This document shows positions 55,000 through 64,000 of a stretch of 64,000 bases of DNA, piece after piece. Below the pieces are notes generated by a model, which saw only the letters and a program-made list of their open reading frames with translations, had not been told where the DNA came from and searched no databases. The stretch covers positions 124,001 to 188,000 of the forward strand of contig NZ_QRLV01000002.1 of the NCBI RefSeq assembly GCF_003472385.1, read 5' to 3'. Within the stretch, counting starts at the first letter, position 1, and the number at the start of each line of letters is the position of its first letter. The position numbers were made by a program, and so were the translations under genes. This DNA is from Sutterella sp. AM11-39 (GTDB taxonomy: Bacteria > Pseudomonadota > Gammaproteobacteria > Burkholderiales > Burkholderiaceae_F).

Positions 55000-56253
55000 C
55001 TAGTTTAACCGTTCGATCTGCGCTCCCAACGCAGAAAGCTTGGCTTCAATGTGTTCGTAACCACGATCCAGATGGTAGATGCGTTCAATGACAGACTCGC
55101 CCTGTGCTGCCAATGCCGCAATGACAAGACACGCCGAAGCGCGCAGATCGGTGGCCATCACATTGGCCGCGTCGAGCTTTTCAACGCCCTGCACTACGGC
55201 CGTGTGACCGTCGACGTGAATGTCCGCTCCCATGCGCTGCAACTCGGGCACGTGCATGAAGCGATTTTCGAAAATGGTTTCCACGATGCGGCCCGTGCCC
55301 TGGGCAACGGCATCGAGCGCCATAAACTGCGCCTGCATGTCCGTCGGAAAGCCAGGATGCGGAATAGTGCGCACGTCCACGGCCTTGGGACGTCCCGAAA
55401 TCTTGGCGCGGATCCAATCCTCGCCGACCTCCACGTCGCCGCCCGCTTCGCGCAGCTTGCCGATAACCGCTTCCATCGCCCAAGGCACCGTATCGGTCAC
55501 CATCACATCGCCGCCGGTGGCCAGCGCCGCACACAGGAACGTGCCAGTTTCGATGCGATCGGCGATGACGGAGTGTTCGCAGCCGTGAAGTTTTTCCACA
55601 CCTTCGATCACAATCTGAGACGTACCCGCACCCGTGATCTTTGCGCCCATCTTATTGAGACATTCGGCCAAATCCATGACTTCGGGTTCGCGCGCCGCGT
55701 TTTCAATCACGGTCGTACCTTCGGCAAGTGCCGCGGCCATCATGATGTTCTCGGTGCCGGTCACCGTGACCATGTCGGGCACGATGCGGCAACCCTTCAG
55801 GCGGCCGGCGCGAGCCTGCATGTAACCATGATCGATTTCGATTTCCGCGCCCATCATCTTGAGCGCCTTAATGTGTTGATCGACCGGTCGCGCGCCGATC
55901 GAGCAGCCACCCGGTAGAGAAACTCGTGCGTTGCCGAAACGCGTCGTCAGAGGTCCGAGCACCACAACGGAAGCACGCATTGTCTTGACGAGCTCGTACG
56001 GAGCCTGCGTGGAGGTGAGATTGCCCGCATTGATGCGAACCGAGCCGTTGCCCAGCTCTTCGAACGTCACGCCCATGCCCTCGAGAAGTTTGGCCATTGT
56101 GCGCACGTCAGCGAGATCCGGAACGTTGTGCAGCACCACATCGTCGGCCGTTAAAAGCGCCGCGGCAATGATCGGCAACGCGGCGTTTTTGGCACCAGAT
56201 GCCTTTACTTGTCCGACAAGGCGACGACCGCCGACAATTCTGAGTTTCTGCAT
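55000..56253 (-). CDS. murA: UDP-N-acetylglucosamine 1-carboxyvinyltransferase
   Basis: A 417-residue enzyme starting peptidoglycan precursor synthesis; it is the fosfomycin target. It has [20 protein letters not shown], the catalytic Cys loop [31 protein letters not shown] and the C-terminal [16 protein letters not shown]. The Cys is present, so the fosfomycin-sensitive residue is kept. The start MQKLRIVGG has CGGAG upstream. It heads the his run, a frequent betaproteobacterial arrangement. Confidence 0.96.
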   Translation of the reverse strand: MQKLRIVGGRRLVGQVKASGAKNAALPIIAAALLTADDVVLHNVPDLADVRTMAKLLEGMGVTFEELGNGSVRINAGNLTSTQAPYELVKTMRASVVVLGPLTTRFGNARVSLPGGCSIGARPVDQHIKALKMMGAEIEIDHGYMQARAGRLKGCRIVPDMVTVTGTENIMMAAALAEGTTVIENAAREPEVMDLAECLNKMGAKITGAGTSQIVIEGVEKLHGCEHSVIADRIETGTFLCAALATGGDVMVTDTVPWAMEAVIGKLREAGGDVEVGEDWIRAKISGRPKAVDVRTIPHPGFPTDMQAQFMALDAVAQGTGRIVETIFENRFMHVPELQRMGADIHVDGHTAVVQGVEKLDAANVMATDLRASACLVIAALAAQGESVIERIYHLDRGYEHIEAKLSALGAQIERLN

Positions 56254-56456
56254 ATCTCCGTATCCATTCTTGATCATTACGCCGGCAAACGCGCCAGGCT
56301 CTCGGAAACTTACGTCCGAGCTTTTGATTTTACCGCAGTGGTCTTGCCTCATACCGCGGTGCCAACGCCTTTTCTTAGCACAGATTCAGCATTTCAACGC
56401 CTTGTGTGCAAAGAGGCATTCAAGCTCGAGCTAGGTCATGAAAGAAACCGTGTTTC

Positions 56457-57281
56457 TCAGGAAAAAAGCGACTCGAAGCGCACGAAATGATGAATCGGAC
56501 CGTGGCCGCTTCCCACTGTCAGATCGTCCGAGGCCGTGATGGCCTCTTCGATATAGCGGCGAGCCAAACGCACGGCCTGCGGCAGATCTTCGGTACGCGC
56601 CCAGAGTGCCGCAATGGCCGAAGACAGAGAACAGCCTGTGCCATGCGTGTTTTTCGTGTGCACGCGAGGGCCGTCAAGGTCAATGAAAGCCTTCCCGTCG
56701 TAGAAGACGTCGCGCAGCGTTTCTTCCACACTGTGTCCGCCTTTGAGGTACACGGCAGTCTTGCCGCCGCACATGTCCCAGAGCTCCTGCGCGGCTGCGT
56801 ACATATCCTTCATGTCTCGCACGTTATGACCGAGCAGAACGGACGCTTCCGGCAAATTGGGCGTAATCACGTCGGCCAACGGCAGCAACTCTTCCTTAAA
56901 GAAAGCCACGGCGTCGTCCGGCATCAGACGATCGCCACTTTTGGCCACCATCACCGTATCGAGCACGATCTTAGGCGCCTCGTGCGCACGCAAAGCCTGA
57001 GCCACGGCAGCCATTACGTCCTGAGCGCCCAACATGCCAATCTTGACGGCATCAATACGCACGTCGGCAAAAAGGGTATCAATCTGTTCCTTTACGAATG
57101 CAGCGGGGACAGGCATCACACCCGTCACGGCCTTCGTGTTTTGAGCCGTCAAAGCGGCGATGACACCGGTTGCAAACGTTCCCAGCGCCGACATCACCTT
57201 GACGTCGGCCAAAACACCGGCGCCGCCGGAAGGGTCGACGCCTGCAATCGTCAAGACATTTTTGATGTTTCTTGCGCCCAT
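56457..57281 (-). CDS. thiD: Hydroxymethylpyrimidine / HMP-phosphate kinase
   Basis: A 274-residue ribokinase-fold enzyme phosphorylating HMP and HMP-P for thiamine synthesis or salvage. It shows LTIAGVDPSGGAGVLADVKV, KIGMLGAQDVM, ITPNLPEASVLLG and NTHGTGCSLSSAIAAL. Its start overlaps the end of waaA by 31 bases. No other thi gene is nearby. Confidence 0.93.
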   Translation of the reverse strand: MGARNIKNVLTIAGVDPSGGAGVLADVKVMSALGTFATGVIAALTAQNTKAVTGVMPVPAAFVKEQIDTLFADVRIDAVKIGMLGAQDVMAAVAQALRAHEAPKIVLDTVMVAKSGDRLMPDDAVAFFKEELLPLADVITPNLPEASVLLGHNVRDMKDMYAAAQELWDMCGGKTAVYLKGGHSVEETLRDVFYDGKAFIDLDGPRVHTKNTHGTGCSLSSAIAALWARTEDLPQAVRLARRYIEEAITASDDLTVGSGHGPIHHFVRFESLFS

Positions 57282-58537
57282 ATTCCTCTCACAAACTGCA
57301 TCTGACGCTGCGTGGCGCCTGTATAAAGCGACGCAAATACCAACGCGCGGCGACTTCGTTCGGCCAACGTTCCATCGACAAACCAGGAAAGCGCCGTTTC
57401 CACAGCATCACGGGGATGCGCCGCGTGCACGGCTCCGCCCTCAGCCAGCGCATCGGCCACCGCCTTTGCAAAATTAAACGTGCTCGAGCCCACCAGCACG
57501 GGCGAACCGGAAGCGGCCGGCTCAATCAGATTCTGGCAACCGAACTGTCCGAAACTTCCGCCCATGATACAAACGTCGGACAGAGCGCAATAAAGGCTCA
57601 TCTCCCCCATCGTGTCGCCGAGAAGCACCGCAGGCCCTTCGGCAAGCCCCGCAAACTCGGGATCTTCGCTTCTGCGAATCACGCGGCAACCCGAGCGCTT
57701 GAAAATGTCGGCCACTTCATCAAAACGCTGCGGGTGACGAGGCACGACCAGAAAAATAGCCTCTTCGAGGTGCTCGGCGATATGCGGCGAAAACATCGCC
57801 TCTTCGCCCTCGCGCGTACTAGCCAGCAAAATGACCTTCTTCTTGAAGGCACTCTTGATCTTTGCGGCAAGCTCAACCTGTTTGGGATCCGGGCGGATGT
57901 CAAACTTCACTGACCCGCAAACGTGGATGTTGTTCGCGCCCAAGGCCTTAAGTCGCTCGGCATCCTCTTGGCTCTGCGCAAGCACGGCGGTGAAGGAAGC
58001 AAATGCCGGCCCCATCAGCGAAGCGACCAATCTTGCCTGCCCCGCGCTTTTTTCCGATTCACGCGCGTTGGCAAGCACCACGGGAATGCGGCGCTTGACG
58101 GCCTCTTGCATCATGTTGGGCCAGACTTCCGTTTCCATCACGACACCCATCACGGGCTTCGTTTCGTCGAAAAATTTAGCCATGAGGCGCGGATTGTCGT
58201 AAGGCAGGTAGCACTGCACAATCCGTCCCGGATAGTGCTCGGCGATCTTGGCACCCGTATCGCGCCCCGTCGGAGTCATGCAGGTCAGCAAAATTTCAGC
58301 TTCCGAATTTTCCGTCAAAAAGGCATCGATCAGCGTACGTGCCGCGGCGGTTTCGCCGACGCTCACAGCGTGTAGCCACAGGCGTGGCTTTTCGGGAGCC
58401 GGGTAACGGCACCAACCGAAACGTTCATCCCAGTGCTTGAGATAGTCGGGCTGCTTGCGGGCCCTCTTTCGGAGATAGCACTTTGCCAGCGGCAATGCGC
58501 AGTAGGTCAACCCTCGGTAAAGCGTCGAAATCAGCAT
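57251..58537 (-). CDS. waaA: 3-deoxy-D-manno-octulosonic acid transferase
   Basis: A 428-residue GT-B glycosyltransferase adding Kdo to lipid A precursor. It shows the N-terminal membrane-proximal segment LYRGLTYCALPLAKCYL, LWLHAVSVGETAAARTLIDA, ETEVWPNMMQEA, and in the C-terminal domain GGSFGQFGCQNLIEPAASGS. It is 24 bases after waaC and overlaps thiD. Confidence 0.95.
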   Translation of the reverse strand: MLISTLYRGLTYCALPLAKCYLRKRARKQPDYLKHWDERFGWCRYPAPEKPRLWLHAVSVGETAAARTLIDAFLTENSEAEILLTCMTPTGRDTGAKIAEHYPGRIVQCYLPYDNPRLMAKFFDETKPVMGVVMETEVWPNMMQEAVKRRIPVVLANARESEKSAGQARLVASLMGPAFASFTAVLAQSQEDAERLKALGANNIHVCGSVKFDIRPDPKQVELAAKIKSAFKKKVILLASTREGEEAMFSPHIAEHLEEAIFLVVPRHPQRFDEVADIFKRSGCRVIRRSEDPEFAGLAEGPAVLLGDTMGEMSLYCALSDVCIMGGSFGQFGCQNLIEPAASGSPVLVGSSTFNFAKAVADALAEGGAVHAAHPRDAVETALSWFVDGTLAERSRRALVFASLYTGATQRQMQFVRGIWAQETSKMS

Positions 58538-58561
58538 CGCATGCGCCTTTAAAAAATTCAG

Positions 58562-59539
58562 TTAGGAGTCGGCCGCCTGGGCCAGGACAGAATGCATGGC
58601 CGCTAGCACTTCTTCGGGCTGGGGAATCACGCCCTTGTCGCCCACAGTTGCGCAGGCACTCTCGGAAACCAACGAAAAGAGCTCGGCACTCGTCCCAACA
58701 ATGATGCCCACGGAAGGGATGCCAAGCGCCGCGCCCAGATGCGTAAGCCCCGTATCAACACCAAGCAGACAACGCGCTCCGGCAATCACTTCCGCAATGG
58801 CTCTGAGGCTCAGGCGCGGCAGAACAACCACCTGTCCCGGCACGCTCGAGGCAATCTCTTCGCAATAAGCTCTTTCCTTGTCGTTGCCCCAGAAAAGCAC
58901 GCTCATGACCCCGTCTTCGGCCAATTCGCGAGCCACCTCCGTCCAACGGCTCTTGGGCCACAGCTTTTCAGCTCGGCTCGTATTCACGGTCAGCGCGGCG
59001 TAGGGCGTTCTGACGCCAGTCGGCGTCATCGGCTTGACGTCAAGCCCGTAGTGAAGATCCTCGTCTTGCAGCGTGTACCCCAATGCCTGCGCGGCCATAG
59101 TGCGGTAGCGAACCACCGGCACCAGTTTGTTAGATACCGGCAACGTACGGCTGTAAAAGCGTGCCGCCAGAGGTTCCTTGATGTTTTCCTTCGAATAGCC
59201 AACGCTCTCGACACCGGCCCAACGCGCCACAACGGCCGTACGGATCAGCCCCTGCAAGTCGATGACAATGTCGTACTTGGCTTCTGCGAGCGCCCGACGA
59301 ACGGCAATGATCTCGCCTCGCACAGACGCAGAAAAAATGTGCTTGCGCCAACGCCGGAAAGCCGTCACTACAAGCTTGTCCACATAAGGCGAAAGCTTCG
59401 GAATGTCAGTTAAGCTCTCCTCGACCACCCAACTCAATTCGCAATCGGGAAAGTGCTTCTTGATGTCGTAGGCCACCGGCAGCGCGTGCACGATGTCACC
59501 CATTGACGAAGACTTGATGATGAGAATCTTTTTAGGCAT
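58562..59539 (-). CDS. waaC: LPS heptosyltransferase I
   Basis: A 325-residue GT9 enzyme adding the first heptose to Kdo. It begins PKKILIIKSSSMGDIVHALP and has DIVIDLQGLIRTAVVARWAG, TVNTSRAEKLWPKSRWTEVA and GVDTGLTHLGAALGIPSVGI. It lies with waaA in an LPS core pair downstream of pgi; a hairpin (59573-59589) sits between pgi and this gene. Confidence 0.93.
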   Translation of the reverse strand: MPKKILIIKSSSMGDIVHALPVAYDIKKHFPDCELSWVVEESLTDIPKLSPYVDKLVVTAFRRWRKHIFSASVRGEIIAVRRALAEAKYDIVIDLQGLIRTAVVARWAGVESVGYSKENIKEPLAARFYSRTLPVSNKLVPVVRYRTMAAQALGYTLQDEDLHYGLDVKPMTPTGVRTPYAALTVNTSRAEKLWPKSRWTEVARELAEDGVMSVLFWGNDKERAYCEEIASSVPGQVVVLPRLSLRAIAEVIAGARCLLGVDTGLTHLGAALGIPSVGIIVGTSAELFSLVSESACATVGDKGVIPQPEEVLAAMHSVLAQAADS

Positions 59540-59572
59540 ATCCGCTGTTTATTCGTAAATCAAAGAGCGCAA

Positions 59573-59589
59573 GGCGGCGAACTGCCGCC
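59573..59589 (-). terminator. Weak hairpin between pgi and waaC
   Basis: Stem GGCGGC/GCCGCC with a 5-base loop, 26 bases after the pgi stop. Only a short T stretch follows on the minus strand, so it may attenuate rather than terminate. Confidence 0.4.
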
Positions 59590-59614
59590 CCAAGCCGGAT
59601 TGTTTCGGGCAGTC

Positions 59615-61018
59615 TCAGATGACCGTCGCTTCGGCGTGGCGCGAAAGCTTCTTGCCAAATTCGACGCCGGGCTGGTCAAACGGATTGATGCCGTAGAGAG
59701 TACCGAGCATCGTGGTCTTGTGTTCGTAGAGTGCCATCAGCGCCCCCAGACGAGCCGCATCAAGCTGATCAATGCTGATCGTGGATACAGCATTGAAGCA
59801 GTCAGTTTCTTCACGCGTGATCAGCGCTTCGGCCTGAGCCTTGGCGTTGGCAATCAGTACGCGGTGCAGGTCGGCGTGACGGTGACCGGGCTTTTCGCAC
59901 CACAGGAGATCAATTGAGGTCGATCCAGTGCCTTCGCGCAACCACTGATAGAACGAATGCTGCGATTCGTTGCCGTGACCGCCCCAGATGGCCTGCCCCG
60001 TCGCCCCTTCAATGAGCGCGCCGTCAGAGCCCACGTGCTTGCCGAGGCTTTCCATTTCAAGCTGCTGCAGCCACATCACCATGGTGCGCAGACGTTCGTC
60101 GTAAGGCAGGAAGCAATGCTGCCCGATACCCAGGCGAGTCGAATTCCAGTAGGAGATCAGGGCAAGCAACAGCGGCAAATTTTCACCGGCAGGAGCCTGC
60201 GCCACATGCACGTCCATGGCATGCGCGCCGTCGAGCAGCGCTCGGAACGTATCCGAACCGAGCGCCACGGCATCGGCCAGACCTATGGCGGACCACACCG
60301 AGAATCTGCCGCCCACCCACTCCCAAATCGGGAAGAAGTTTTCTTCTGGCAGATTCATTTCGCGGGCGGCATTCTTGTTGGCCGAGACCACCACCATATG
60401 ACGTGCGCGGTCCTCACCCGAAATGCCGGCTTCCAAAAGCCACTGATCGATGGCGGCGGCGTTGACTGCAGTTTCGCGGGTCGTAAAGCTCTTGGATGAG
60501 ACAATCACGAGCGTCTTGAAGGGATTGAGGTCGCCCACGATACGGTCAAACGACACGCCGTCGGCTGCAGCCAGAAAGTGCAGCCGCACCTGTTCGCGGG
60601 TCGTGCGAAGCGCCTGGTAAACCGTCTTGGGACCCACTTCGGAGCCGCCGATACCCACATTGATCACATCGGTGATCGTATCGCCACGGCAACCGCGGCG
60701 GCGTCCCGATCGAACATCGTCGGCAAAGGCGCACATGTGTTCGAGCGCCTCTTGCACTTCCTTGTGAAAAGGCGCACCTACGGCCGGATCGCGCAACGCG
60801 GTGTGCAACGCGGCACGGCCCTCGCTGGCATTGACAATCTGGCCTTCTCGCATCGCCGCATTTGCTCCCAGAACGCCCTTTTCGCGGGCGATTTCCAAAA
60901 GCGAATTGAAGTCGGCTTCCGTCATACGCTGCCGCCCGATGTCAAGCCTCAGTCCGCAGGCGGGAAAAGTGGTTCGAGAAAGTGTGTCGCGCAAAAACGG
61001 AACGGTGTTGGAAGCCAT
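59615..61018 (-). CDS. pgi: Glucose-6-phosphate isomerase
   Basis: A 467-residue enzyme interconverting glucose-6-P and fructose-6-P. It shows VINVGIGGSEVGPKTVYQAL, VSSKSFTTRETAVNA, FPIWEWVGGRFSVWSAIGLA, the catalytic Glu/His region GGHGNESQHSFYQWL, and Lys in FDQPGVEFGKKL. It is shorter than the E. coli enzyme (549), with less sequence at both ends, but all active-site blocks are present. Confidence 0.94.
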   Translation of the reverse strand: MASNTVPFLRDTLSRTTFPACGLRLDIGRQRMTEADFNSLLEIAREKGVLGANAAMREGQIVNASEGRAALHTALRDPAVGAPFHKEVQEALEHMCAFADDVRSGRRRGCRGDTITDVINVGIGGSEVGPKTVYQALRTTREQVRLHFLAAADGVSFDRIVGDLNPFKTLVIVSSKSFTTRETAVNAAAIDQWLLEAGISGEDRARHMVVVSANKNAAREMNLPEENFFPIWEWVGGRFSVWSAIGLADAVALGSDTFRALLDGAHAMDVHVAQAPAGENLPLLLALISYWNSTRLGIGQHCFLPYDERLRTMVMWLQQLEMESLGKHVGSDGALIEGATGQAIWGGHGNESQHSFYQWLREGTGSTSIDLLWCEKPGHRHADLHRVLIANAKAQAEALITREETDCFNAVSTISIDQLDAARLGALMALYEHKTTMLGTLYGINPFDQPGVEFGKKLSRHAEATVI

Positions 61019-61185
61019 GTTTTTATCTTCTGTTGTTCATCGGTTGCCCGCATCTGGATTGCAGGCGCCACATCTGGAGAGTGTAGCCAAGCGTTGAGCA
61101 AAAAGCGTCCTCTGCAAGGTTTGGAAAACTTTGCTTGCACGCATCCAAACAAAATTTCGGCAAACGTCTCCCGAAATCCGGACGC

Positions 61186-61219
61186 AAAAAGAGCCCGAAA
61201 ACGCATGTCTCCGAGCTCT
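61186..61219 (-). terminator. Terminator of the threonine-synthase-like gene
   Basis: Stem AGAGCCCG/CGAGCTCT (one G-T pair) with TTTTTGCG after it on the minus strand, 25 bases after the stop. Confidence 0.7.
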
Positions 61220-61244
61220 CCCAGTCGTCAGGACTTGTCGAAAA

Positions 61245-62339
61245 TCAGTGGTCGGACTTAATACCGGCGCCGCACATCGTGATCAAGGTGTCGGGCGTGG
61301 GACCATGCTCCTCGCAGTAGGCCAGATAAGCCGCGTAATTGGCCGCCGTCGTGTGCTCACAGTAAATGCCGCGGGCGGCGATCTTGGCGCGGGCTTCCAA
61401 AATTTTTTCTTCCGGCGCACGAACAAACGCGATGTTATGGCGATAGCTCATGTCGAGCAACTCATCGCCACGCATCGGCACGCCGATCGCAATGCCTTCG
61501 GCCATCGTGGGCTTCGGAACAATCGAAGCCGGATGCGCGTCATGCGTTTTGACTGCACGATAAAGCGGATCGCAGTTTTCGCTTTGCAGCGCGATGATCT
61601 GCGGAAACTTATCGATTGCACCGGATTTCTCGAGATGTTCGAGCGCCTTGACCACACCGATAAAGAGCGTGCCGTTGCCTACCGGCACGACGATGTGCGC
61701 CGGAATGCGCCCGAGCTGCTCAAGCGTTTCGTAGATGTACGCCTTCATGCCCTCGTAGAAGAATGGGTTATAGACATGGTTGGCGTAGTAAGCACCTTCA
61801 TCGCGTACCTTGGCGCGGCAAACGTCAGCACAATGATCACGCGTGCCCGGTACCACATTGACTTTGGCGCCGTGCGATTCAATCATGCGAATTTTTGAGG
61901 GACTCGTGCCTTCGGGAACGAAGATTTCGCACTTGATGCCGGCTCTCGCCGCATAAGCTGCGACAGCATTACCCGCATTACCGCTCGAGTCCTGCACACA
62001 GGACTTCACACCGATAGCCTTCATGTGCGCCACAAGCGTTGCTGCTCCGCGATCCTTAAATGAAAGGGTCGGCATCATGTAGTCCATCTTGAAAAGCACG
62101 TCATCGTCAAACCGAACGATCGGCGTGTGGCCTTCGCCAAGCGTCACATCGCGCCAGGCGTCACCTTCAAGCGCCATGAAGCGGCGGTACCGGAACTGAC
62201 TCCATTCTTTATCGTCGATGAGTTCCGGATCCCATGCCTCGGGCGTGAAGTCAAGCTCGAACAAACCGCCGCATTCGCACGTCGGCTGCATCGTCGTCAC
62301 GGGCGTGCGCTTGCCACACTTTGTGCAAATGAATTCCAT
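61245..62339 (-). CDS. PLP-dependent threonine-synthase-like enzyme with zinc ribbon
   Basis: A 364-residue fold-type II PLP enzyme. A CxxC...CxC zinc-ribbon-like N-terminus (CTKCGKRTPV, then TCECGG) precedes TLGEGHTPIVRFD, the PLP Lys in MPTLSFKDRGAATL, SSGNAGNAVAAYAARAGI and the phosphate-binding VPVGNGTLFIGVV. The layout fits one class of threonine synthase. No hom or thrB is nearby and a YheO-type regulator is cotranscribed, so a catabolic lyase role is also possible. Confidence 0.72.
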   Translation of the reverse strand: MEFICTKCGKRTPVTTMQPTCECGGLFELDFTPEAWDPELIDDKEWSQFRYRRFMALEGDAWRDVTLGEGHTPIVRFDDDVLFKMDYMMPTLSFKDRGAATLVAHMKAIGVKSCVQDSSGNAGNAVAAYAARAGIKCEIFVPEGTSPSKIRMIESHGAKVNVVPGTRDHCADVCRAKVRDEGAYYANHVYNPFFYEGMKAYIYETLEQLGRIPAHIVVPVGNGTLFIGVVKALEHLEKSGAIDKFPQIIALQSENCDPLYRAVKTHDAHPASIVPKPTMAEGIAIGVPMRGDELLDMSYRHNIAFVRAPEEKILEARAKIAARGIYCEHTTAANYAAYLAYCEEHGPTPDTLITMCGAGIKSDH

Positions 62340-62370
62340 CAGAAACCTCCGTCAATAAAACTGTTTCAGT

Positions 62371-63063
62371 TCAGTTTTTGTCCGTTTTGCGCCGTTCTCG
62401 AACGGCATCCAAGTCGCCGTAAAGCGTCGCTTTGGCCAAATTTAATTTCTGCGCTACAAGCTCAATCGAGCCTTTAACAAGGAACACGCCGCGGCGATCC
62501 ATGAACTCGAGCATTCGCAGACGAGCTTCGCGTGAGAGTCGTTCGCCGCACGCATCTTCCTGCACAATTCGATCCACAAAATCGGCTACGAAATCCTGGA
62601 CACCTTGTTCGGGAAGCTCTCGAGCGATTTTGTGCGGCATCGTTGCAATTGATGCAGATGTCGACAGGTGTTTGCCGCTCGGGGGTAGTCCCGGCAACAA
62701 TGACGCCAAATAGTCCATCGCTTGCGTGGCGGCTCGGGTATCCAAGTTGATGCACAAAGCTCCGACCAGTCGCTCCGAATCGTCTCGAATCAAAAGCGTC
62801 GAGGAACGGATCAAACGACCGTTCTTCTCAAAATAGTAGTTGGCGAGAATGCCGTCCTCAGGATTGCCGGCTTTAATAGCCTCCTCTATCAAATGCTCGA
62901 AACTTTCGCCGACTTTGCGACCGGTCACCACCGGATTGGCAACGTACACAACCGAGCGCTGAGGAACAGTGAGGTCATGGAGCACCACCTCGCAATGGGC
63001 GAATGTGCGTACAAGAAGGTCGGCAACGCCAACATACGGTCGAAGAACAGGATGTATGGTCAT
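62371..63063 (-). CDS. YheO-type transcriptional regulator (PAS-like plus HTH)
   Basis: A 230-residue protein. The N-terminal YheO domain (HPVLRPYVGVADLLVRTFAH, then CEVVLHDL and NYYFEKNGRLIRSSTLLIRD) is followed by a C-terminal HTH (FLVKGSIELVAQKLNLAKAT, then LYGDLDAVR). Such regulators often sit beside PLP enzymes. It begins after an A+T-rich upstream stretch and lies 31 bases ahead of the threonine-synthase-like gene, so it probably regulates its own operon in response to an amino acid or related ligand. The ligand is unknown. Confidence 0.8.
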   Translation of the reverse strand: MTIHPVLRPYVGVADLLVRTFAHCEVVLHDLTVPQRSVVYVANPVVTGRKVGESFEHLIEEAIKAGNPEDGILANYYFEKNGRLIRSSTLLIRDDSERLVGALCINLDTRAATQAMDYLASLLPGLPPSGKHLSTSASIATMPHKIARELPEQGVQDFVADFVDRIVQEDACGERLSREARLRMLEFMDRRGVFLVKGSIELVAQKLNLAKATLYGDLDAVRERRKTDKN

Positions 63064-63132
63064 GCCGATTATTTTATAGAAATTTTTATATAAATCTCAT
63101 AATTTTTTATGGATTTTTCGACCATAGAGAAT

Positions 63133-63169
63133 AAAAAAAGGCGTCCGCCGCAATCCGGAGGACACCTTT
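63133..63169 (-). terminator. Terminator of the exported unknown-protein gene
   Basis: A 10-base-pair stem with one mismatch (AAAGGCGTCC/GGACACCTTT), followed on the minus strand by seven T. It lies 28 bases after the stop. Confidence 0.8.
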
Positions 63170-63197
63170 CAGCTCGCGGTTTTTTCACGCAAACCTG

Positions 63198-63629
63198 TCA
63201 ATAGCTCTGACTCAGGATGCGATTGAGATCCTTGCCAAGATTGGCAATCCAGCGATTGACGTTGCGGTGCACACACACCACGCCTTCCTTGCCGTAGCAA
63301 CCATTGCGCTTTTCATCCAGACCGCGGCTCTTGACGTATTCAACTTTGTAGGAACCTTTTCCGTAGGTGACGCTCACTGTTGCCTGATAGTGCAACGAAC
63401 GGTTGTTGGTCGGATACACCAAAAGCACCTTGCCGGGCTTATCCGAAACGATGCCCCACTTGCGCATCTGCGCGGCCTGCTTGATTGCTTCATGAATGCG
63501 CGCATCCGAAGCTTTAAGTCCACTCTGGTCGTACGAAATGACTTCGGCAACGGGAGCAGCCTGCAGCATGCCGCACACTCCCATCAAAAACGCCGCCGTT
63601 GCAGCGGCCATCAATGCTCTTCTCTTCAT
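63198..63629 (-). CDS. Exported protein of unknown function
   Basis: A 143-residue protein with a Sec signal (MKRRALMAAATAAFLMGVCG, then MLQAAPVAEV). The mature part has AIKQAAQMRKWGIVSDKPGK, a beta-rich middle (VLLVYPTNNRSLHYQATVSV) and a likely disulfide between the Cys of NGCYG and VVCVHRN. A GGAG precedes the ATG. No family recognised with certainty; it is a single-gene unit with its own terminator. Confidence 0.7.
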   Translation of the reverse strand: MKRRALMAAATAAFLMGVCGMLQAAPVAEVISYDQSGLKASDARIHEAIKQAAQMRKWGIVSDKPGKVLLVYPTNNRSLHYQATVSVTYGKGSYKVEYVKSRGLDEKRNGCYGKEGVVCVHRNVNRWIANLGKDLNRILSQSY

Positions 63630-63936
63630 GTTTTTCTCTCCAATGCCACCGAACCGACTGCAACCCACCGTCACAAACCGTTGTTTGCAACTTCCGGATC
63701 TGTTCGGCAATGTCAGCGAAAGTTTACCGTCCGTATGCGGCTGCGTGTTTTGGTTCCTTGCTCTCTTTCTCTCCAGATCTCAGAAACTAGAAATCTCATT
63801 TTTTGCCAAATCCCGCCCTTTATAATGACTCCTCCTATGGCACGAACGCTCTGCCGCTAAAGGATTTGACCGATCGGCTCCGCCTTCTTGCCTCAGGCAT
63901 TTCGTCAAACTTCCGTCATCGCTACAAGTCGATCCC
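63630..63936. other. Intergenic region with a perfect -10 box
   Basis: These 307 bases separate the exported unknown protein and the right-edge gene. TATAAT at 63821-63826 is the clearest promoter element, but no good -35 lies 17 bases upstream. Nothing else stands out. Confidence 0.45.
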
Positions 63937-64000
63937 ATGTCCCGGTCAGCGCTCTACATCCACAGTCTTGGAACCGTTTCGGCCGCCGGCATCGGCTTGC
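63937..64000 (+). CDS. Probable beta-ketoacyl synthase, first codons only
   Basis: The frame starting at this ATG reads MSRSALYIHSLGTVSAAGIG and runs off the right edge open. The LYI-x-SLG-x-VSA-x-G-x-G pattern is the usual N-terminal strand and turn of beta-ketoacyl-ACP synthases such as FabF or aryl-polyene synthases. Only 21 codons are visible, so the call is tentative. Confidence 0.45.
   Translation, partial: MSRSALYIHSLGTVSAAGIGL

Noticed and set aside
56209..56490. A short plus-strand frame upstream of murA
   Set aside because: It reads through the murA start and the thiD end and has no motif; a BolA-like gene often found here was looked for and not seen.
1..64000. CRISPR arrays, insertion sequences, phage genes, rRNA operons, defence or toxin-antitoxin modules
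   Set aside because: No repeat-spacer pattern, transposase motif, terminal inverted repeats, rRNA sequence or recognisable defence gene was found on either strand.

Overview
The window looks like a stretch of chromosome from a gut-type betaproteobacterium, most likely Sutterellaceae (Sutterella, Parasutterella or a relative). This is inferred from gene content: an aryl-sulfate sulfotransferase next to a DsbI-type thiol oxidase, a Tat-exported flavocytochrome-type reductase paired with a tetraheme cytochrome c, a TtrS-like sensor with a PhnD-type periplasmic domain, and betaproteobacterial neighbourhoods such as accB-accC-prmA and ffh-methyltransferase-rnhA-dnaQ. Coding DNA is clearly G+C-rich; the one obvious exception is an A+T-rich gap near 47.1-47.5 kb. 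I saw no insertion sequence, phage gene, CRISPR array or rRNA.

Left part (1-8.6 kb) is the accessory end. It holds the start of assT (cut by the window edge), a divergent LysR regulator with an EamA exporter, a metallophosphoesterase, a tiny exported protein made of Asp and Arg blocks, the dba-dsbI pair (small membrane protein plus DsbB-like oxidase fused to a periplasmic propeller-like domain) and a two-component system. 8.8-17.2 kb: tRNA-Val, ruvCAB, an orphan NarL-type regulator, two M20 amidohydrolases with an AEC transporter, recR and a KTSC protein. 17.2-31.4 kb: envelope proteins, mgtE, the mpl-yqiA-RNB-aroE operon, a DUF3426 zinc-ribbon protein, accB-accC-prmA and a PfkB kinase.

31.5-35.4 kb carries the phosphate transporter, with pstS-pstC-pstA on one strand and pstB on the other, separated by two mirror-image Pho-box arrays. 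35.4-39.2 kb: mechanosensitive channel, yggT, ampD, a small zinc-site protein and a CcsA/YpjD-like protein, all in one direction. 39.5-46.5 kb: ffh operon, metNI without metQ, a flavodoxin/ferredoxin fusion, tRNA-Gly and trmB. 46.5-49.7 kb: a small heat-shock gene with a candidate RNA thermometer, then the reductase and tetraheme cytochrome genes.

49.7-61 kb is a long leftward run: pgi-waaC-waaA-thiD, then murA-hisG-hisD-hisB-hisH-hisA-hisF-hisI. hisC, hisE and hisZ are absent. The right end has a threonine-synthase-like enzyme with a YheO-type regulator, an exported unknown protein, and the first codons of a probable beta-ketoacyl synthase.

Start codons were moved from the longest open frame to the best Shine-Dalgarno or family-supported start wherever the sequence allowed it. 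Functions rest on motif recognition by eye; no database search was run.
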